The notes beneath the pieces were generated by a model. It saw nothing but the letters and a program-made list of their open reading frames with translations, was not told the DNA's origin and searched no databases. Both the position numbers and the translations under genes were made by a program. Below, piece by piece: positions 26,242 through 36,065 of a stretch of DNA of 64,000 nucleotides (position 1 is the first letter of the stretch; each line of letters begins with the position of its first letter). The stretch is taken from positions 1-64,000 of the forward strand of contig NZ_QQOA01000002.1 in the NCBI RefSeq assembly GCF_003443895.1. Direction: 5' to 3'. This stretch comes from Paraburkholderia phosphatilytica. GTDB lineage: Bacteria > Pseudomonadota > Gammaproteobacteria > Burkholderiales > Burkholderiaceae.

Positions 26242-27051
26242 GTGCAGCTCGTCACCGCAAGCCTGACCGATCGGGGTGGACGGCAGCGCAACGAGGATTC
26301 GCTCGGCAACTGGTCGAGCGAGCGGCTCTACTATTGCGTGATCGCGGATGGCGCCGGCGGCCACGGCGGGGGCGATACCGCGTCGCGCATCGTGGTCGAT
26401 ACCGTGCTGGCCGATCTGCGCTACCTGACGGTCGCGGAATTGCCGCCAACCGGCGAGCGCCTCGCAAGCGCGCTGTTGCACGCGAACGAAAACATTCTCG
26501 AAGAACAGGTTCAAGGCAGCATCGACGTGAGGGACATGCGCTCGACGGCCGTGCTGCTGGCCATCGACATCGAGTGCCGCACGGCCGCGTGGGCGCATTG
26601 CGGCGACTCGCGGCTCTACTGCTTTCGCGATGGCGAGATCTGCGTGCAGACGCGCGATCACAGCATGGTGCAGGACATGGTCGACGCCCAGTTGCTCAGA
26701 GCCGACGAAGTCCGCCATCATCCGCGCCGCAATCTGCTGCTGTCCGCGCTGGGAAGCCGCGACGGGCTGAATATCGCCGGCCGGGCGGAGACTTTCGAAC
26801 TGCGTGACCGGGACGCCTTTCTGATGTGCACCGACGGACTGTGGGAGTACGTCGACGAAGACTGCATGCGCGACTGGCTCGCGCGCTCGGCCACGCCGGA
26901 TGCGTGGCTCGACGCGCTGGCCACCCAGGTGCGCGCAACGGCGAAAGCCAATCACGACAACTTCAGCGCGTTGGCAGTCTGGGTCGTCGACGCTGAAGAC
27001 CCTCAGGCAACGATATTACGGCTGCCCGGACAGGCGGCCAGTCCGGGTTGA
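26242..27051 (+). CDS. PP2C-family protein serine/threonine phosphatase (PppA-like)
   Basis: The protein is 269 aa and starts at GTG 26242. All metal-binding motifs of bacterial PP2C are visible: RNEDS (16-20), IADGAGGHGGGDTAS (34-48), AHCGDSRLY, TRDHSM and MCTDGLWEYV. The catalytic aspartates are intact. There is no membrane helix, so it is cytosolic. In T6SS control, PppA removes the phosphate that PpkA places on Fha; both partners are encoded nearby. The stop codon overlaps a TTG in the next gene's frame, indicating an operon with the glycosyltransferase gene. Confidence 0.9.
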   Translation: MQLVTASLTDRGGRQRNEDSLGNWSSERLYYCVIADGAGGHGGGDTASRIVVDTVLADLRYLTVAELPPTGERLASALLHANENILEEQVQGSIDVRDMRSTAVLLAIDIECRTAAWAHCGDSRLYCFRDGEICVQTRDHSMVQDMVDAQLLRADEVRHHPRRNLLLSALGSRDGLNIAGRAETFELRDRDAFLMCTDGLWEYVDEDCMRDWLARSATPDAWLDALATQVRATAKANHDNFSALAVWVVDAEDPQATILRLPGQAASPG

Positions 27052-27056
27052 GGCCG

Positions 27057-27830
27057 ATGCTGCCCATCTCGGTCATCATCCCCTGCTACGACGCGGCGGC
27101 AACGCTTGCCCGCACCCTCGAAAGCTGCGTGATCCAGCCGCACGCGGCCGAGATCATCGTCGTGGACGATGCATCGAACGACGACCCGATCGACATCGTG
27201 CGTCGCTTGCAGCAGTTCGACGCACGCATCAGGCTGCTGCGGATGCCGGTCAACGGCGGCTCCGCCCGCGCGCGCAACTGGGCCGCGTTGCATGCGTCGC
27301 ACCCCGTGCTCGCGTTCATCGACGCCGACGACGAATATCTGCCAGGCGCGCTGGCCGTCGCCGGCCAGTTTCTCGAGCAGCATCCGGATGAGGCCTCGGT
27401 CCGGCTGGATGTCGAGTACGCAGGATTTCCGCGGGAGATCGTCGATCATCCCGACTTCGCGAAGCATGCGGCGACGTTGAGCAATACGATACCGAGCAGC
27501 CTCGTGATTCGCCGGTCGGTCTATGCGGCAATGGGCGGCTTTCCGATGGACGAATTCTTCCGCCACCATGGCGGCGACGACGGCGCGTTCTCGCTCGCGC
27601 TGTCGCGTCTGTTCGGCAATCCGCGGCTCGTCGACGTCAAGCGCGTACGGATGCATCACCACGCGCGCAGCCACGGCGCGCAGTTCTTCCGCATCAGCAT
27701 GGGCATGCAGGCGCCCGACCCGGTGGAGGTCCGCGAAGGGATCCGGCTGACGCGCGAATTCGTGATGGCCGTAGAAGCGGGAATCCGTCAGCTGCACACG
27801 ATGAGCACCTTGACGAGAACACCGGCGTGA
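27057..27830 (+). CDS. Family 2 glycosyltransferase
   Basis: The protein is 257 aa from ATG 27057; TTG 27048, which overlaps the phosphatase stop, is possible. The GT-A nucleotide-binding start (VIIPCYD at 7-12, VVDDAS at 35-40) and the DxD-type DADDEY motif (89-94) are intact. There is no membrane segment, and the C-terminal part is short. It transfers an activated sugar to an unknown acceptor in the cytosol. It is co-transcribed with the PP2C gene and ends 5 bp from the convergent end of the TpsA gene. Glycosylation of the TpsA adhesin or of a secretion component is possible but unproven. Confidence 0.85.
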   Translation: MLPISVIIPCYDAAATLARTLESCVIQPHAAEIIVVDDASNDDPIDIVRRLQQFDARIRLLRMPVNGGSARARNWAALHASHPVLAFIDADDEYLPGALAVAGQFLEQHPDEASVRLDVEYAGFPREIVDHPDFAKHAATLSNTIPSSLVIRRSVYAAMGGFPMDEFFRHHGGDDGAFSLALSRLFGNPRLVDVKRVRMHHHARSHGAQFFRISMGMQAPDPVEVREGIRLTREFVMAVEAGIRQLHTMSTLTRTPA

Positions 27831-27835
27831 GCCCG

Positions 27836-30800
27836 TCAGAAATCGCCGCAACCATGCTGACCGATCGTCAACATGCAGCTGTTCAGATTCGGTTGCGAGC
27901 GCACGCGCTTCCATTCGACCGCGAGCAGATCCTGTGAGTCTCCCGGCGGTTCCGTGGTGAACACCGGCTGGTTCGAGCCGATGCAGATGTTCGTGCCCTG
28001 CAGGTTGTTTTCATACACGAACGTCTGCTGCTGGCTGCCGAACAGTGCCTGCACGCCGCTCTGCGCCACCGCATCCGTCATCGGTATAACGGTCAACGTG
28101 CCGGGGACGTCGTTCACCACGTAGCCCACGCCGGAAGCGAAAGCCGGATCGATCGCGTACTGTCCCGGCGGCGAACCCTGCGTGGCCGGTGAACTCAAGC
28201 TGCCCGTGAGCGCGCCCGACGCGGTATCGCCGTTGATGAGACCGCTCGTCGTATAGGTAAAGGCCGGATTGGGCGCCCCGGCGATACGCGTCGCACCGTT
28301 CGCGGTGACCGTCACCGTCGGACGATCGACGTACACGAAGTGATTGCCGGTCGTGGGAACCGCTCCTCCCCAACTGCATCCCGAGCCGAACGTGCAGCCA
28401 TAGAAATTGGGTTGCGCGGTATCGGGTTGAACGTTGCCGCGCGTTTCGCCGTTCCACGTCAGCCCCCAGACCCGCCATGCGTCGCCCGCGCTCAGCGTGC
28501 CCGTGCCCGCGTCGGTGAAGACACCGTTCTCCATCACCAGGTCGATCGATCCGCCGGCGCTCAGATTCGTGTTGAGTCCGCCCGTCGGCCCTCCCGCCGA
28601 GGCCGTTCCGCCACCCAGTCCCAGATTGCCGGTCGCTGCGGTCGCAACGAGATCGCCCGTGAGCGTCGAATTGGTGCCGTCCAGCGTCGACACCTGACTG
28701 GTGGCCGAATTGAAGGTCGAGCCGACGATCGGACCGATGACGAAGCTCCCTGAATTGAGGAAGTCGACATTGCCGGCCCCCACCATCGCCAGCACGCCGA
28801 CTGCGTTCTGCGGATCGGTCAGCGTGAAGGTGCCGGGACCGGCGAGCAGCAGCCCAGCCGCCTGAATGCCGCCGGGGTCCGTGACGGAGCCGCCCGAAGA
28901 CAGGACCAGCGTATGCCCGGGAAACGATGCGCCATACAGCAGCGAGATGCCCTGGCTGCCGGCCGCAGGGTTGGCCAGCGTCAGATTGGTGTTGAACACG
29001 GGTTCCTGGGTACAGGTCGCCACGCCGCCGCAACCCGCGCCGCCCACCGTGATCTTGCCGGTCTGCGTGGTGCTGCCGAGCACGATGGTCTGGAATCCCT
29101 GAAACTGCCCGAAGAAGGTGCCCTCGTCGATACTCATGCCGGCGACTGTCGTGAACAGCCCGATCGGCAACGCGTCGCCGCTCGTGAAGCCGAACGTATC
29201 CGGATCCACGCCGCCGGGAAGCACCGACAGGACACCGCCGGTGGAACCCAGCAACGCGGTCGGTCCGTCAACGACGAGGCTCGCAGTCGAGTTGTCGTTC
29301 AACGCACGCAGCGAGACGCGCCCGCCTGCACCCGCCGAGATCAGGGTCGGGATCTCGCCATCCCCGGTGATCTCCACGCCTGGCAACGGCTGGTCGGTCG
29401 AACCGGCAATCGAAACCGACGTACCCGCGCCGGAAGCCTGAACGGTCGAATCGAAGATATACACGCCGATCCCGGCCGTGATGCCCTCGCCGCCCTCGTT
29501 CTGCGCAGGCGTACCGGTCCCGGTGTACGCGCCGCGGATATCGATGGACCCGCTCGTCGTGCTGACGGTCGATTCCTCGATGTCGACGCCCAGTGCGTTG
29601 AACTCGTCGTCGGTCGTGGGTCCCGCGCCCGCACCATAGATCCTGATCGGCCCGGAAGCGGTGGTCAGCGCGACACCGAACAGCGCAACACCGCCGTACC
29701 CCGTCGTCCCGCCGACGTTCGGCGTCACGCCGAGGCCGCCTTCGATGTCGATCGTTCCGGTCGACGTCGTGATGGTGGTGGGCGTCGTGGTCGTGACGAA
29801 GCCGGCCGTCACGCTGTAGGTGACCGCCGTGTTGCTGCCAAGCTCGACCGCGGTCGAATTCGTTGGCGCCATCCCGTGGATAGCGACCGAGCCGTCCCCG
29901 TTCGCGTCCGGCGCGATGCCCGTCGTATTGATGGTGACGCCATTCAGCGAAATGGTCGATCCGTCGAACGTCGTTCCGTTCGCGCCGGCGCCGATCGATA
30001 CGTTGCCGCCGTTCGTCTGCAACGTGATGGACACGGTACCGATTTCTTCCTCCGCCGGCGCGGTGTTCGTGATCGACGCGACACCGGCCGCCGCCCCATC
30101 CTGGTTCGCCTCGAGCACGATGCCGAGCTTGCCGGCCGACGCGTTCTGGTCCGCCTCGATATTGCCGAGCAGCGTGAGCGAGCCGCCGGCGGAGAGCGTG
30201 ATCACCGCGTCGCCGCCGCTGCTCTTGTGGATGAACGAGCCGGAATCGAGCAGGATGCTGCCGCCGGTTCCGCTGCTGACGATCACGCTGACGCCGGCGT
30301 TCAGTTCGTCGTTGATCGAACCGTCGAGGATCGTCGTCGTGCCCGTGTACGGCCCGAATAGCGGCGAATCGGGTACGCCCTCGGGCGTCCCGGGTTCGAT
30401 ATCGACGTCGAACGGATCGAGCAGCCAGGTGCCGCCCTGCCCCTTCGCCGCCGAGGCGTCGACGACCAGCCCCGTCGTGTCGAGATAGTGCCCCGACGTT
30501 TCGATCAACCCGCCGTTCCCGCCCTGCGGCCCGCCGGTCGCCGACAGCGTGCCGTAGAGCCGGCTCGCGGTGTCGCTGAACGCCACCACGTGTCCGCCGT
30601 TGCCGTCGTCGAGCGCATCCGCATGGATGCTTGCCGTCGGCGCCATCCAGATCGCGTTGGCGTTGCGAAGGTCCGTGTCCGCGCCGCCCGCGCCGCCGCC
30701 GAAGCGCACCGTGCCGCCGCCCGCCGCGCCGCTCGCATCCACCCGCGCGCCGCCGAGCAACGCGACGTCGTAACCCGTCACGTCGATCCTGCCGCCGGTC

Positions 30801-31684
30801 AAGCCGGCGCCGCCCGTCGCATCCAGCGTGCCGCCCACCTGCGTGACGCCGCTCGTGCCGCCATCCAGCAGAATGTGCCCATCGTGTTCGCTGATGCTCT
30901 GCGCCCGCACGATCCCCTGCTGGTTGATCACCGTGCCCGCCAGCGCATCCGCCGTCTGCGCGCTCATCACCACGGTCCCGCCATCGGCGGCCAGCGTGCC
31001 GGTATTGCCGAGCAACGCACCCGCCGCGCCCTGATCGATCCTGAGCGTCGTCAGGCCGTCGCCGGCGAAGTCGACCGTGATGTCGCTGCCCGCCCCCATC
31101 GCGACGGTGCCCAGGCGCGCGCTCACGGTCCCGCTGTTGCTGACGGTCGCGCCGAGCAACGCGATCGTGCCGCCCGGTTGCGCGGTGAGCGCCCCCGCGT
31201 TGCTGACGGCCGCGGTGGACGCGCCCACGAAGCGATAGTTGCCGGCGAGAAAATCGGCATCCGAAATATTGAGCGTGGACGCGACCAGCGACCCGACGTT
31301 CACCGACGACCCGGGCGCGAAGATGATCCCGGCCGGGTTGACCAGAAACACCTTGCCGTTGGCCTGCAACAATCCGGCGATCGTGCTGGGATTGTTGCCC
31401 GTGACGCGATTGAGCAAGGTCGACGACGCCGACGGCTGCGCGATCCTCACGGCCTCGTTCGAGCCGATCGAAAACGAGTTCCAGTTGACGATCGCGCTCG
31501 GCGTCTTCTGCGTGATGTTCATCTGCCCCGGGCCTGACGTGCTGACGTTCACGTTGCCCGAGACGACCTGCCCGCCGACCGGATTGGCGAACAGCGGCGA
31601 CGCATACGGCGCGGCAAACAACGCCGCGACCGCGCCGGCAATCGCGCTGGCGCGTCCCGATCGCACCCTGCATGGCTTGCTCAT
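27836..31684 (-). CDS. Two-partner secretion exoprotein TpsA (filamentous haemagglutinin-like, MBG domain)
   Basis: The protein is 1282 aa and starts at ATG 31684 with a GGGGG ribosome site. A signal peptide ends near residue 34 (SPLFA). The TPS secretion domain follows (about 35-280) with NWNSFSIGSNEAVRI and VNPAGIIFAPGS. A long beta-helical, Gly/Thr/Ser-rich passenger follows, then an MBG-type immunoglobulin-like domain near 1131-1213. There is no VENN motif or CdiA-type toxin tail. The last residues hold a cysteine pair (C1270, C1279), similar in placement to HMW1 adhesin, which is retained on the cell surface. It is the third gene of the CHAT-tpsB-tpsA operon, 72 bp after tpsB. Confidence 0.92.
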   Translation of the reverse strand: MSKPCRVRSGRASAIAGAVAALFAAPYASPLFANPVGGQVVSGNVNVSTSGPGQMNITQKTPSAIVNWNSFSIGSNEAVRIAQPSASSTLLNRVTGNNPSTIAGLLQANGKVFLVNPAGIIFAPGSSVNVGSLVASTLNISDADFLAGNYRFVGASTAAVSNAGALTAQPGGTIALLGATVSNSGTVSARLGTVAMGAGSDITVDFAGDGLTTLRIDQGAAGALLGNTGTLAADGGTVVMSAQTADALAGTVINQQGIVRAQSISEHDGHILLDGGTSGVTQVGGTLDATGGAGLTGGRIDVTGYDVALLGGARVDASGAAGGGTVRFGGGAGGADTDLRNANAIWMAPTASIHADALDDGNGGHVVAFSDTASRLYGTLSATGGPQGGNGGLIETSGHYLDTTGLVVDASAAKGQGGTWLLDPFDVDIEPGTPEGVPDSPLFGPYTGTTTILDGSINDELNAGVSVIVSSGTGGSILLDSGSFIHKSSGGDAVITLSAGGSLTLLGNIEADQNASAGKLGIVLEANQDGAAAGVASITNTAPAEEEIGTVSITLQTNGGNVSIGAGANGTTFDGSTISLNGVTINTTGIAPDANGDGSVAIHGMAPTNSTAVELGSNTAVTYSVTAGFVTTTTPTTITTSTGTIDIEGGLGVTPNVGGTTGYGGVALFGVALTTASGPIRIYGAGAGPTTDDEFNALGVDIEESTVSTTSGSIDIRGAYTGTGTPAQNEGGEGITAGIGVYIFDSTVQASGAGTSVSIAGSTDQPLPGVEITGDGEIPTLISAGAGGRVSLRALNDNSTASLVVDGPTALLGSTGGVLSVLPGGVDPDTFGFTSGDALPIGLFTTVAGMSIDEGTFFGQFQGFQTIVLGSTTQTGKITVGGAGCGGVATCTQEPVFNTNLTLANPAAGSQGISLLYGASFPGHTLVLSSGGSVTDPGGIQAAGLLLAGPGTFTLTDPQNAVGVLAMVGAGNVDFLNSGSFVIGPIVGSTFNSATSQVSTLDGTNSTLTGDLVATAATGNLGLGGGTASAGGPTGGLNTNLSAGGSIDLVMENGVFTDAGTGTLSAGDAWRVWGLTWNGETRGNVQPDTAQPNFYGCTFGSGCSWGGAVPTTGNHFVYVDRPTVTVTANGATRIAGAPNPAFTYTTSGLINGDTASGALTGSLSSPATQGSPPGQYAIDPAFASGVGYVVNDVPGTLTVIPMTDAVAQSGVQALFGSQQQTFVYENNLQGTNICIGSNQPVFTTEPPGDSQDLLAVEWKRVRSQPNLNSCMLTIGQHGCGDF

Positions 31685-31756
31685 GGCAGCCCCCAGCGCC
31701 GGATATGCTCCGGCACATGCATCGACCCGATAGTCCTGCGCGCACCCACTACGCGC

Positions 31757-33433
31757 TCAGAACGCCTTCGACATCTGCACATAGAGATACGGCACATGAT
31801 CGTTGCCGGTCGTATCCGACGAGGTCGTCCGCCAGGCCACCGTACCCTGCAACGAAATACCCGCCGGCGCGGACCAGAACGCACCGACGCCCACACCGCT
31901 GCGCGTGATCGTGTTGGAGCCTTCGTCCGGACGCGGATTCGCGTTATAGCGTCCCGAGCCGAAATCGAAAAAGCCGAATACGGTCACCTTCGAATTGATC
32001 GCGAATCGCCCTTCGAGCGTCGCCACGAATCCTTCATCCACCAGCGCCTCGGAAGGCGAATAGGCGCGCACCGCATGCGGGCCGCCCAGCAGGAAACGCG
32101 ACGAATCGTCGAGCGTCGTCGCGGCCCATTGACCCGCCACGCCCGCGAAGATGCTCAGGCGATCCGTCACCGCGTTGAGCCGGTTCGCGAAGAACGTCGT
32201 GCGCACCTCGGTACCCTGCGTATTGCGGCCGAAGCTGGAGGTGTCGAGCTGCAGGCTCGATTCCGACCTGAAGTCGAGACTGCCGGCCAGCAGCGCCACG
32301 TCCGCGCTGTTGAAGCCGCCGCCCAGCAGCCCATCGCGGCTCTCGTAGCTCGCGCCGACGCTGCCTTCCACCAGCGAGCGGTGGTTGTGCTCCGACACCG
32401 TGCCGATGTTGTCGATCAGATCGCGATACTCGATGTTCGTGCGCAACAGCAGGTTCTGATTGCGCGTGCGCAGCAGCGGATGGGTCACCGTCAGGTCGAC
32501 GGTGGTCGCTTCGCCCTGTGCATCGAGCGACGAAAATTCCTTCCCGAGCGCATAGTTCAGCCGCGACACCGTGACGCCCACGCGGGTGCCGTACGGATTG
32601 ACCGGTGCCTCGTAGCCCACGCTGCCGAACGCCGTGTCGAGCCGCTCGCTGGCCAGCAGCCGCACATCCAGGTTGTCGCCGATGCCGAACGGCGAATTCA
32701 GCCGACCGATCGCGCCCAGCCGCCAGGTCCCGGCCGACGACGCGCCGTAGTTGTCGACGTTCACCGCGAAGGTCCAGCGCTTGGCCGGCGCCACGTTGAT
32801 CGTCAGATCGACGGTGCCCGGTTCGCTACCCGCCTCGATCGACGACGACACCTGGATGCCCGGCAGATCGGAGAGCAGCAGCATCGTGCGTTCGAGTTCG
32901 TGCTCCTGCAGCGGCGCACCGACCGGAATCAACGCAACCCGCTCGCGCAGCAGGCTTTCGCGGATCGGCGTTCCAGCCGCCACGTTCAGGCGCACGTGCC
33001 CGATCCGTCCTTCGAGCACGCTCATCTCGACATTGCCCGCGCTCACGTCCTGAGGCGGAATCACCACCTGAGCCAGCGCGTAGCCCCGCTCGCGATACAC
33101 GCTGGCGATAGCCGCCGCGATCGCCTGCAGATCCGCGAAACTCACCTCGGTGCCCAACCGGTTCCGTACCGGCGCGAGCAGCTGGTCGCTGGCGATGGTG
33201 TCGTTACCCTTGAGCGTGATGGTCTTCAGCACGAAGGTCGGGCCGTTTGCCACGACACCCGGCAACGTCGCCTGCGGCACCGCGGGCAAGGCCGCCGCGC
33301 CGCCCTGTGGCGCGGGACGCGTTTCGGACGGCTGCGTCTGGTTGAGCAGGCTGCCGGCGTTCGGCACCGTCTGGCCCCACGCCACGACGCTGCCGCAGGA
33401 CAACGCCCCAGCAATGATCCGGAGTGTGTTCAT
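31757..33433 (-). CDS. TpsB outer-membrane transporter (ShlB/FhaC/HecB family)
   Basis: The protein is 558 aa with a signal peptide (ALSCGSVVAWG then QTVPNA). A POTRA-containing periplasmic part occupies about 60-200 (GNDTIASDQLL, VYRERGYALAQVVIPPQ). It is followed by a 16-strand barrel, where LGGPHAVRAYSPSEALVDEG carries the conserved VRxY and is a family hallmark. The C-terminal residue is Phe after YVQMSKA, the BAM targeting signature. It exports TpsA. It starts 7 nt after the CHAT gene and ends 72 bp before tpsA. The ribosome site is weak, so translation may depend on coupling to the CHAT gene. Confidence 0.93.
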   Translation of the reverse strand: MNTLRIIAGALSCGSVVAWGQTVPNAGSLLNQTQPSETRPAPQGGAAALPAVPQATLPGVVANGPTFVLKTITLKGNDTIASDQLLAPVRNRLGTEVSFADLQAIAAAIASVYRERGYALAQVVIPPQDVSAGNVEMSVLEGRIGHVRLNVAAGTPIRESLLRERVALIPVGAPLQEHELERTMLLLSDLPGIQVSSSIEAGSEPGTVDLTINVAPAKRWTFAVNVDNYGASSAGTWRLGAIGRLNSPFGIGDNLDVRLLASERLDTAFGSVGYEAPVNPYGTRVGVTVSRLNYALGKEFSSLDAQGEATTVDLTVTHPLLRTRNQNLLLRTNIEYRDLIDNIGTVSEHNHRSLVEGSVGASYESRDGLLGGGFNSADVALLAGSLDFRSESSLQLDTSSFGRNTQGTEVRTTFFANRLNAVTDRLSIFAGVAGQWAATTLDDSSRFLLGGPHAVRAYSPSEALVDEGFVATLEGRFAINSKVTVFGFFDFGSGRYNANPRPDEGSNTITRSGVGVGAFWSAPAGISLQGTVAWRTTSSDTTGNDHVPYLYVQMSKAF

Positions 33434-33440
33434 TGTTGTT

Positions 33441-35720
33441 TTAGCGCGCGACCGTCAGCCGCCAGCCTCCCATCAGATCGAAGGGTGCCCAGAAAAACGG
33501 ATGCGAGAAGCGCGGGTCCCGCAGAACCGCCAGCTGTGCGGTTCGCATCGCGTCGATCGCTTCCTGTCCTTCGGTGAGCTGCGTGTAAAAGGTGCGCATG
33601 GTCAGCGCGCTGGATTCGTCGGCAACCGGCCACATCGACACGATCAGGCTCGTCGCGCCCGCGTAGAAAAACGCGCGCGTAAAACCGAGAATCTCATCGC
33701 CACGCGCGATCCGGCCCAACCCGGTTTCGCACGCGGACAGCGTCACCAGCGCGACGTTCTGCAGCTTCAGGTTGTAGATATCCTTCGCCAGCATCAGATC
33801 GGGACCATCCGCCGGTTGCGTGGCCGGCGCGAGCAGAATGCTCGAATGGAGAGGGTCGACGGTGTCGGCTTCAGCATGCGTGGCCACATGCAGCACGCGG
33901 CCGCCGGGCGCGTTATCGCGGAAGCTCACCCGCGTCGCGTCGCTATGCAGGAAGATCTCGTTCTTCGCGAAGAGCGGCGCAATGCCCCGCACCTCGGCTT
34001 CGGCGCCCGGCAGCGCGAACGGCGGCGCGATCTGCGGATTGCCGAACGCAACCAGATTGCCGCTGACCCGCTGCTGCCGCTGCGACAGCTGCACCGCGAT
34101 GCTCGCCGATGGTTCGAGCGCGATCGGGTGCCGCTGGATCAGAAAACCGTTGCTGTCGTGCAGCGCCTGGAACGGCAGGTAATGCAGCGCGCCGTGCGGC
34201 ACGATGATCAGGCGCTCGTCCTTGCGCAGACCCAGCGGCGCGATGAGCAGCGCGTCGAGCTTGTCGCCGTAGGTGATCGCGGTTGGGCGGCGCCGGACGA
34301 TCGCATTGCGAAAATCGGTGACCGCCGCGTCCATGTCGGCACGCGCGATCGGCAACGTGTGCCCGGTCAATCCATCGCTGCGGATCACCCAGACCACCAG
34401 CGTCTTCGCGAGACTGTGATATTCGACGATCGCTTCGTTGGGTTTCAGCATGCGCCGCACCACATCGAGGCCGGGCACCTGACCGTTCAACTGCTGGTTG
34501 TCGACGCCGGCATCGACCTGGTTCCGTACGACATCCAGCAGCGCGCGCGCACGGCTGCGCTCCGACAGATACCATGCCGCCTCGTAGTCGCCCGTATCGA
34601 GCGTGAGGCTGATGGCCTTCTCGAACACCGATTGCGTATCGCCGAACAGGCCGGTCTTGAATTCGTCGCTACGAAACCGCGCACGGATTTTTTCCGAATC
34701 GTCCACGGCGTGCAGATAGGCCTCGCGCGCGTGCGGCTTGTCGCCAAGCGCGAGATACGCGCGGCCGATGCCTTCGTGAGCCCACAGGCGGTCATAGCTC
34801 GCATCGGTCGAATCGCGGCCGGCCAGCAGCTTTTCGAACGCGCGCCGCGCCTCGTCGGGTTTGCCCTCGGCGAGCAGCAGGTTGCCTTCGATGCGCCGAT
34901 ACTCCGGCGCGACATCCGGTGCGGCCGCTCCACCCGCGGCATCGAAAGTCTTGCGTGCGTCGGCGGTATCGCCGGCGGCGATCTGCGCACTGGTCACCGA
35001 CAGCAGGACCAGCGGCTTGTAGCGTGGCGAGGCGGTCTGGAGTGCCTGGTCATAGGCCGCGATCGCGGCCTGCGGATCGCCGCGGCGCAGCGCGATGTCG
35101 CCGAGCACTTTATTGGCCGGCGCAAAGACCTGCTCGGGCGCTTTGGGATTCGACGCCAACGCTTCTTTGGCATAGCGCTCGGCGTCGTCGAGGTCGCCCG
35201 CATAGCTGTAGGCGATCGCGAGATCACGTTTGGACAGTGCGGCGAGGTCGCCATTGTCGGTCTGCTGCGCGACCACCAGGGCCCGCGCCGCGGAGTCGAT
35301 GCTGTCGCGGAAGTCTCCGCGTTCGGCTGCCGCAACCGACATGCTGCAGTAATCGTACGCAGGCAGCTTGATGCGATCACGGGACAGCAGCAGGTGCCCT
35401 TCGGCAGTCAGCGACTTGAGCGTTTCCGCGTCGCGTTCGCGCTCGCTTGCCTCCCGGAAGCCGATCGATTCCGGCGGCAGTCCTCCACCGACCGGGCCCG
35501 ACGAACCGTTGCCCGCGGGCGCCGCGGATGGCGGTTGTGCGCCAGTTGCAGGGGCAGCAGAGGCGGCATGAACCGCTCCGCCGGGCACGCACATGCCGAG
35601 CGTCGCGGCGAGCACCGTCAGCACCGCGGCAACGCGCGTAACGGCCAGGCCAACGTTATCCCGCATGATGTGCGTGGCGATGCACGTCCTCCCGATCAAC
35701 AAACCTTTGAGTTCGTTCAC
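33441..35720 (-). CDS. Exported CHAT-domain (caspase-like) protein with TPR repeats
   Basis: The protein is 759 aa from GTG 35720 (AGGAA at 8 nt); ATG 35666 is the other candidate and places the signal peptide closer to the N-terminus. A hydrophobic export signal near residues 25-50 is followed by an Ala/Pro/Gly stretch, several TPR-like helical repeats (about 90-400) and a C-terminal CHAT domain. Catalytic residues are visible as HATHAE (His about 615) and SACETG (Cys about 664), with the later WPVADESS and FYTQL segments of the family. CHAT domains belong to the caspase/separase clan and cut proteins. It is the first gene of the operon with tpsB and tpsA, so processing or surveillance of TpsA is suggested but not shown. 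Confidence 0.88.
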   Translation of the reverse strand: MNELKGLLIGRTCIATHIMRDNVGLAVTRVAAVLTVLAATLGMCVPGGAVHAASAAPATGAQPPSAAPAGNGSSGPVGGGLPPESIGFREASERERDAETLKSLTAEGHLLLSRDRIKLPAYDYCSMSVAAAERGDFRDSIDSAARALVVAQQTDNGDLAALSKRDLAIAYSYAGDLDDAERYAKEALASNPKAPEQVFAPANKVLGDIALRRGDPQAAIAAYDQALQTASPRYKPLVLLSVTSAQIAAGDTADARKTFDAAGGAAAPDVAPEYRRIEGNLLLAEGKPDEARRAFEKLLAGRDSTDASYDRLWAHEGIGRAYLALGDKPHAREAYLHAVDDSEKIRARFRSDEFKTGLFGDTQSVFEKAISLTLDTGDYEAAWYLSERSRARALLDVVRNQVDAGVDNQQLNGQVPGLDVVRRMLKPNEAIVEYHSLAKTLVVWVIRSDGLTGHTLPIARADMDAAVTDFRNAIVRRRPTAITYGDKLDALLIAPLGLRKDERLIIVPHGALHYLPFQALHDSNGFLIQRHPIALEPSASIAVQLSQRQQRVSGNLVAFGNPQIAPPFALPGAEAEVRGIAPLFAKNEIFLHSDATRVSFRDNAPGGRVLHVATHAEADTVDPLHSSILLAPATQPADGPDLMLAKDIYNLKLQNVALVTLSACETGLGRIARGDEILGFTRAFFYAGATSLIVSMWPVADESSALTMRTFYTQLTEGQEAIDAMRTAQLAVLRDPRFSHPFFWAPFDLMGGWRLTVAR

Positions 35721-36065
35721 ATGGAGTTCCTGCGGGGCAAGATGGTGACGCAGAACGACCCGCCGCCGGCGCCGATGCGCCAGCGCGGACCATCGCACAA
35801 AACCGTCAATTGCCAGTGGTAAACGAATGAACCCGCTGGTTTTTTAAATCGCCGGCCGCCTGTTGCCGCCTGTCGCGATCCAACGAACCTCGATATAGTC
35901 GAACGGGCCACGCGCAGGCTGTCGTGATCGACAGCACAGCGAAGCGTCGGGCGGTTTAAAAAAAACGGTCCGTCATTCGTCTTTCAGATACACGCGCGTG
36001 CGCGTGAGGTTGGCGCTTGCGTGCGCGGCGTGCAGCCGCCGGACCCTTCCACGGAGCGTGGCTCG
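35721..36065. promoter_or_regulatory. Divergent intergenic region, CHAT-TPS operon / kinase gene
   Basis: About 345 bp lie between the minus-strand CHAT operon and the plus-strand kinase gene. An A-run (GTTTAAAAAAAACGG) is at about 35954-35968, and AT-richer sequence is near 35840-35870. No gene is visible. The region should carry both promoters. An exact -35/-10 pair could not be set with confidence. GGAG just upstream of 36066 is the kinase ribosome site. Confidence 0.5.

Noticed and set aside
27836..31684. TpsA as a contact-dependent inhibition (CdiA) toxin
   Set aside because: No VENN or similar pretoxin motif, no toxin tail and no immunity gene downstream; the C-terminus is an MBG domain and Cys pair.
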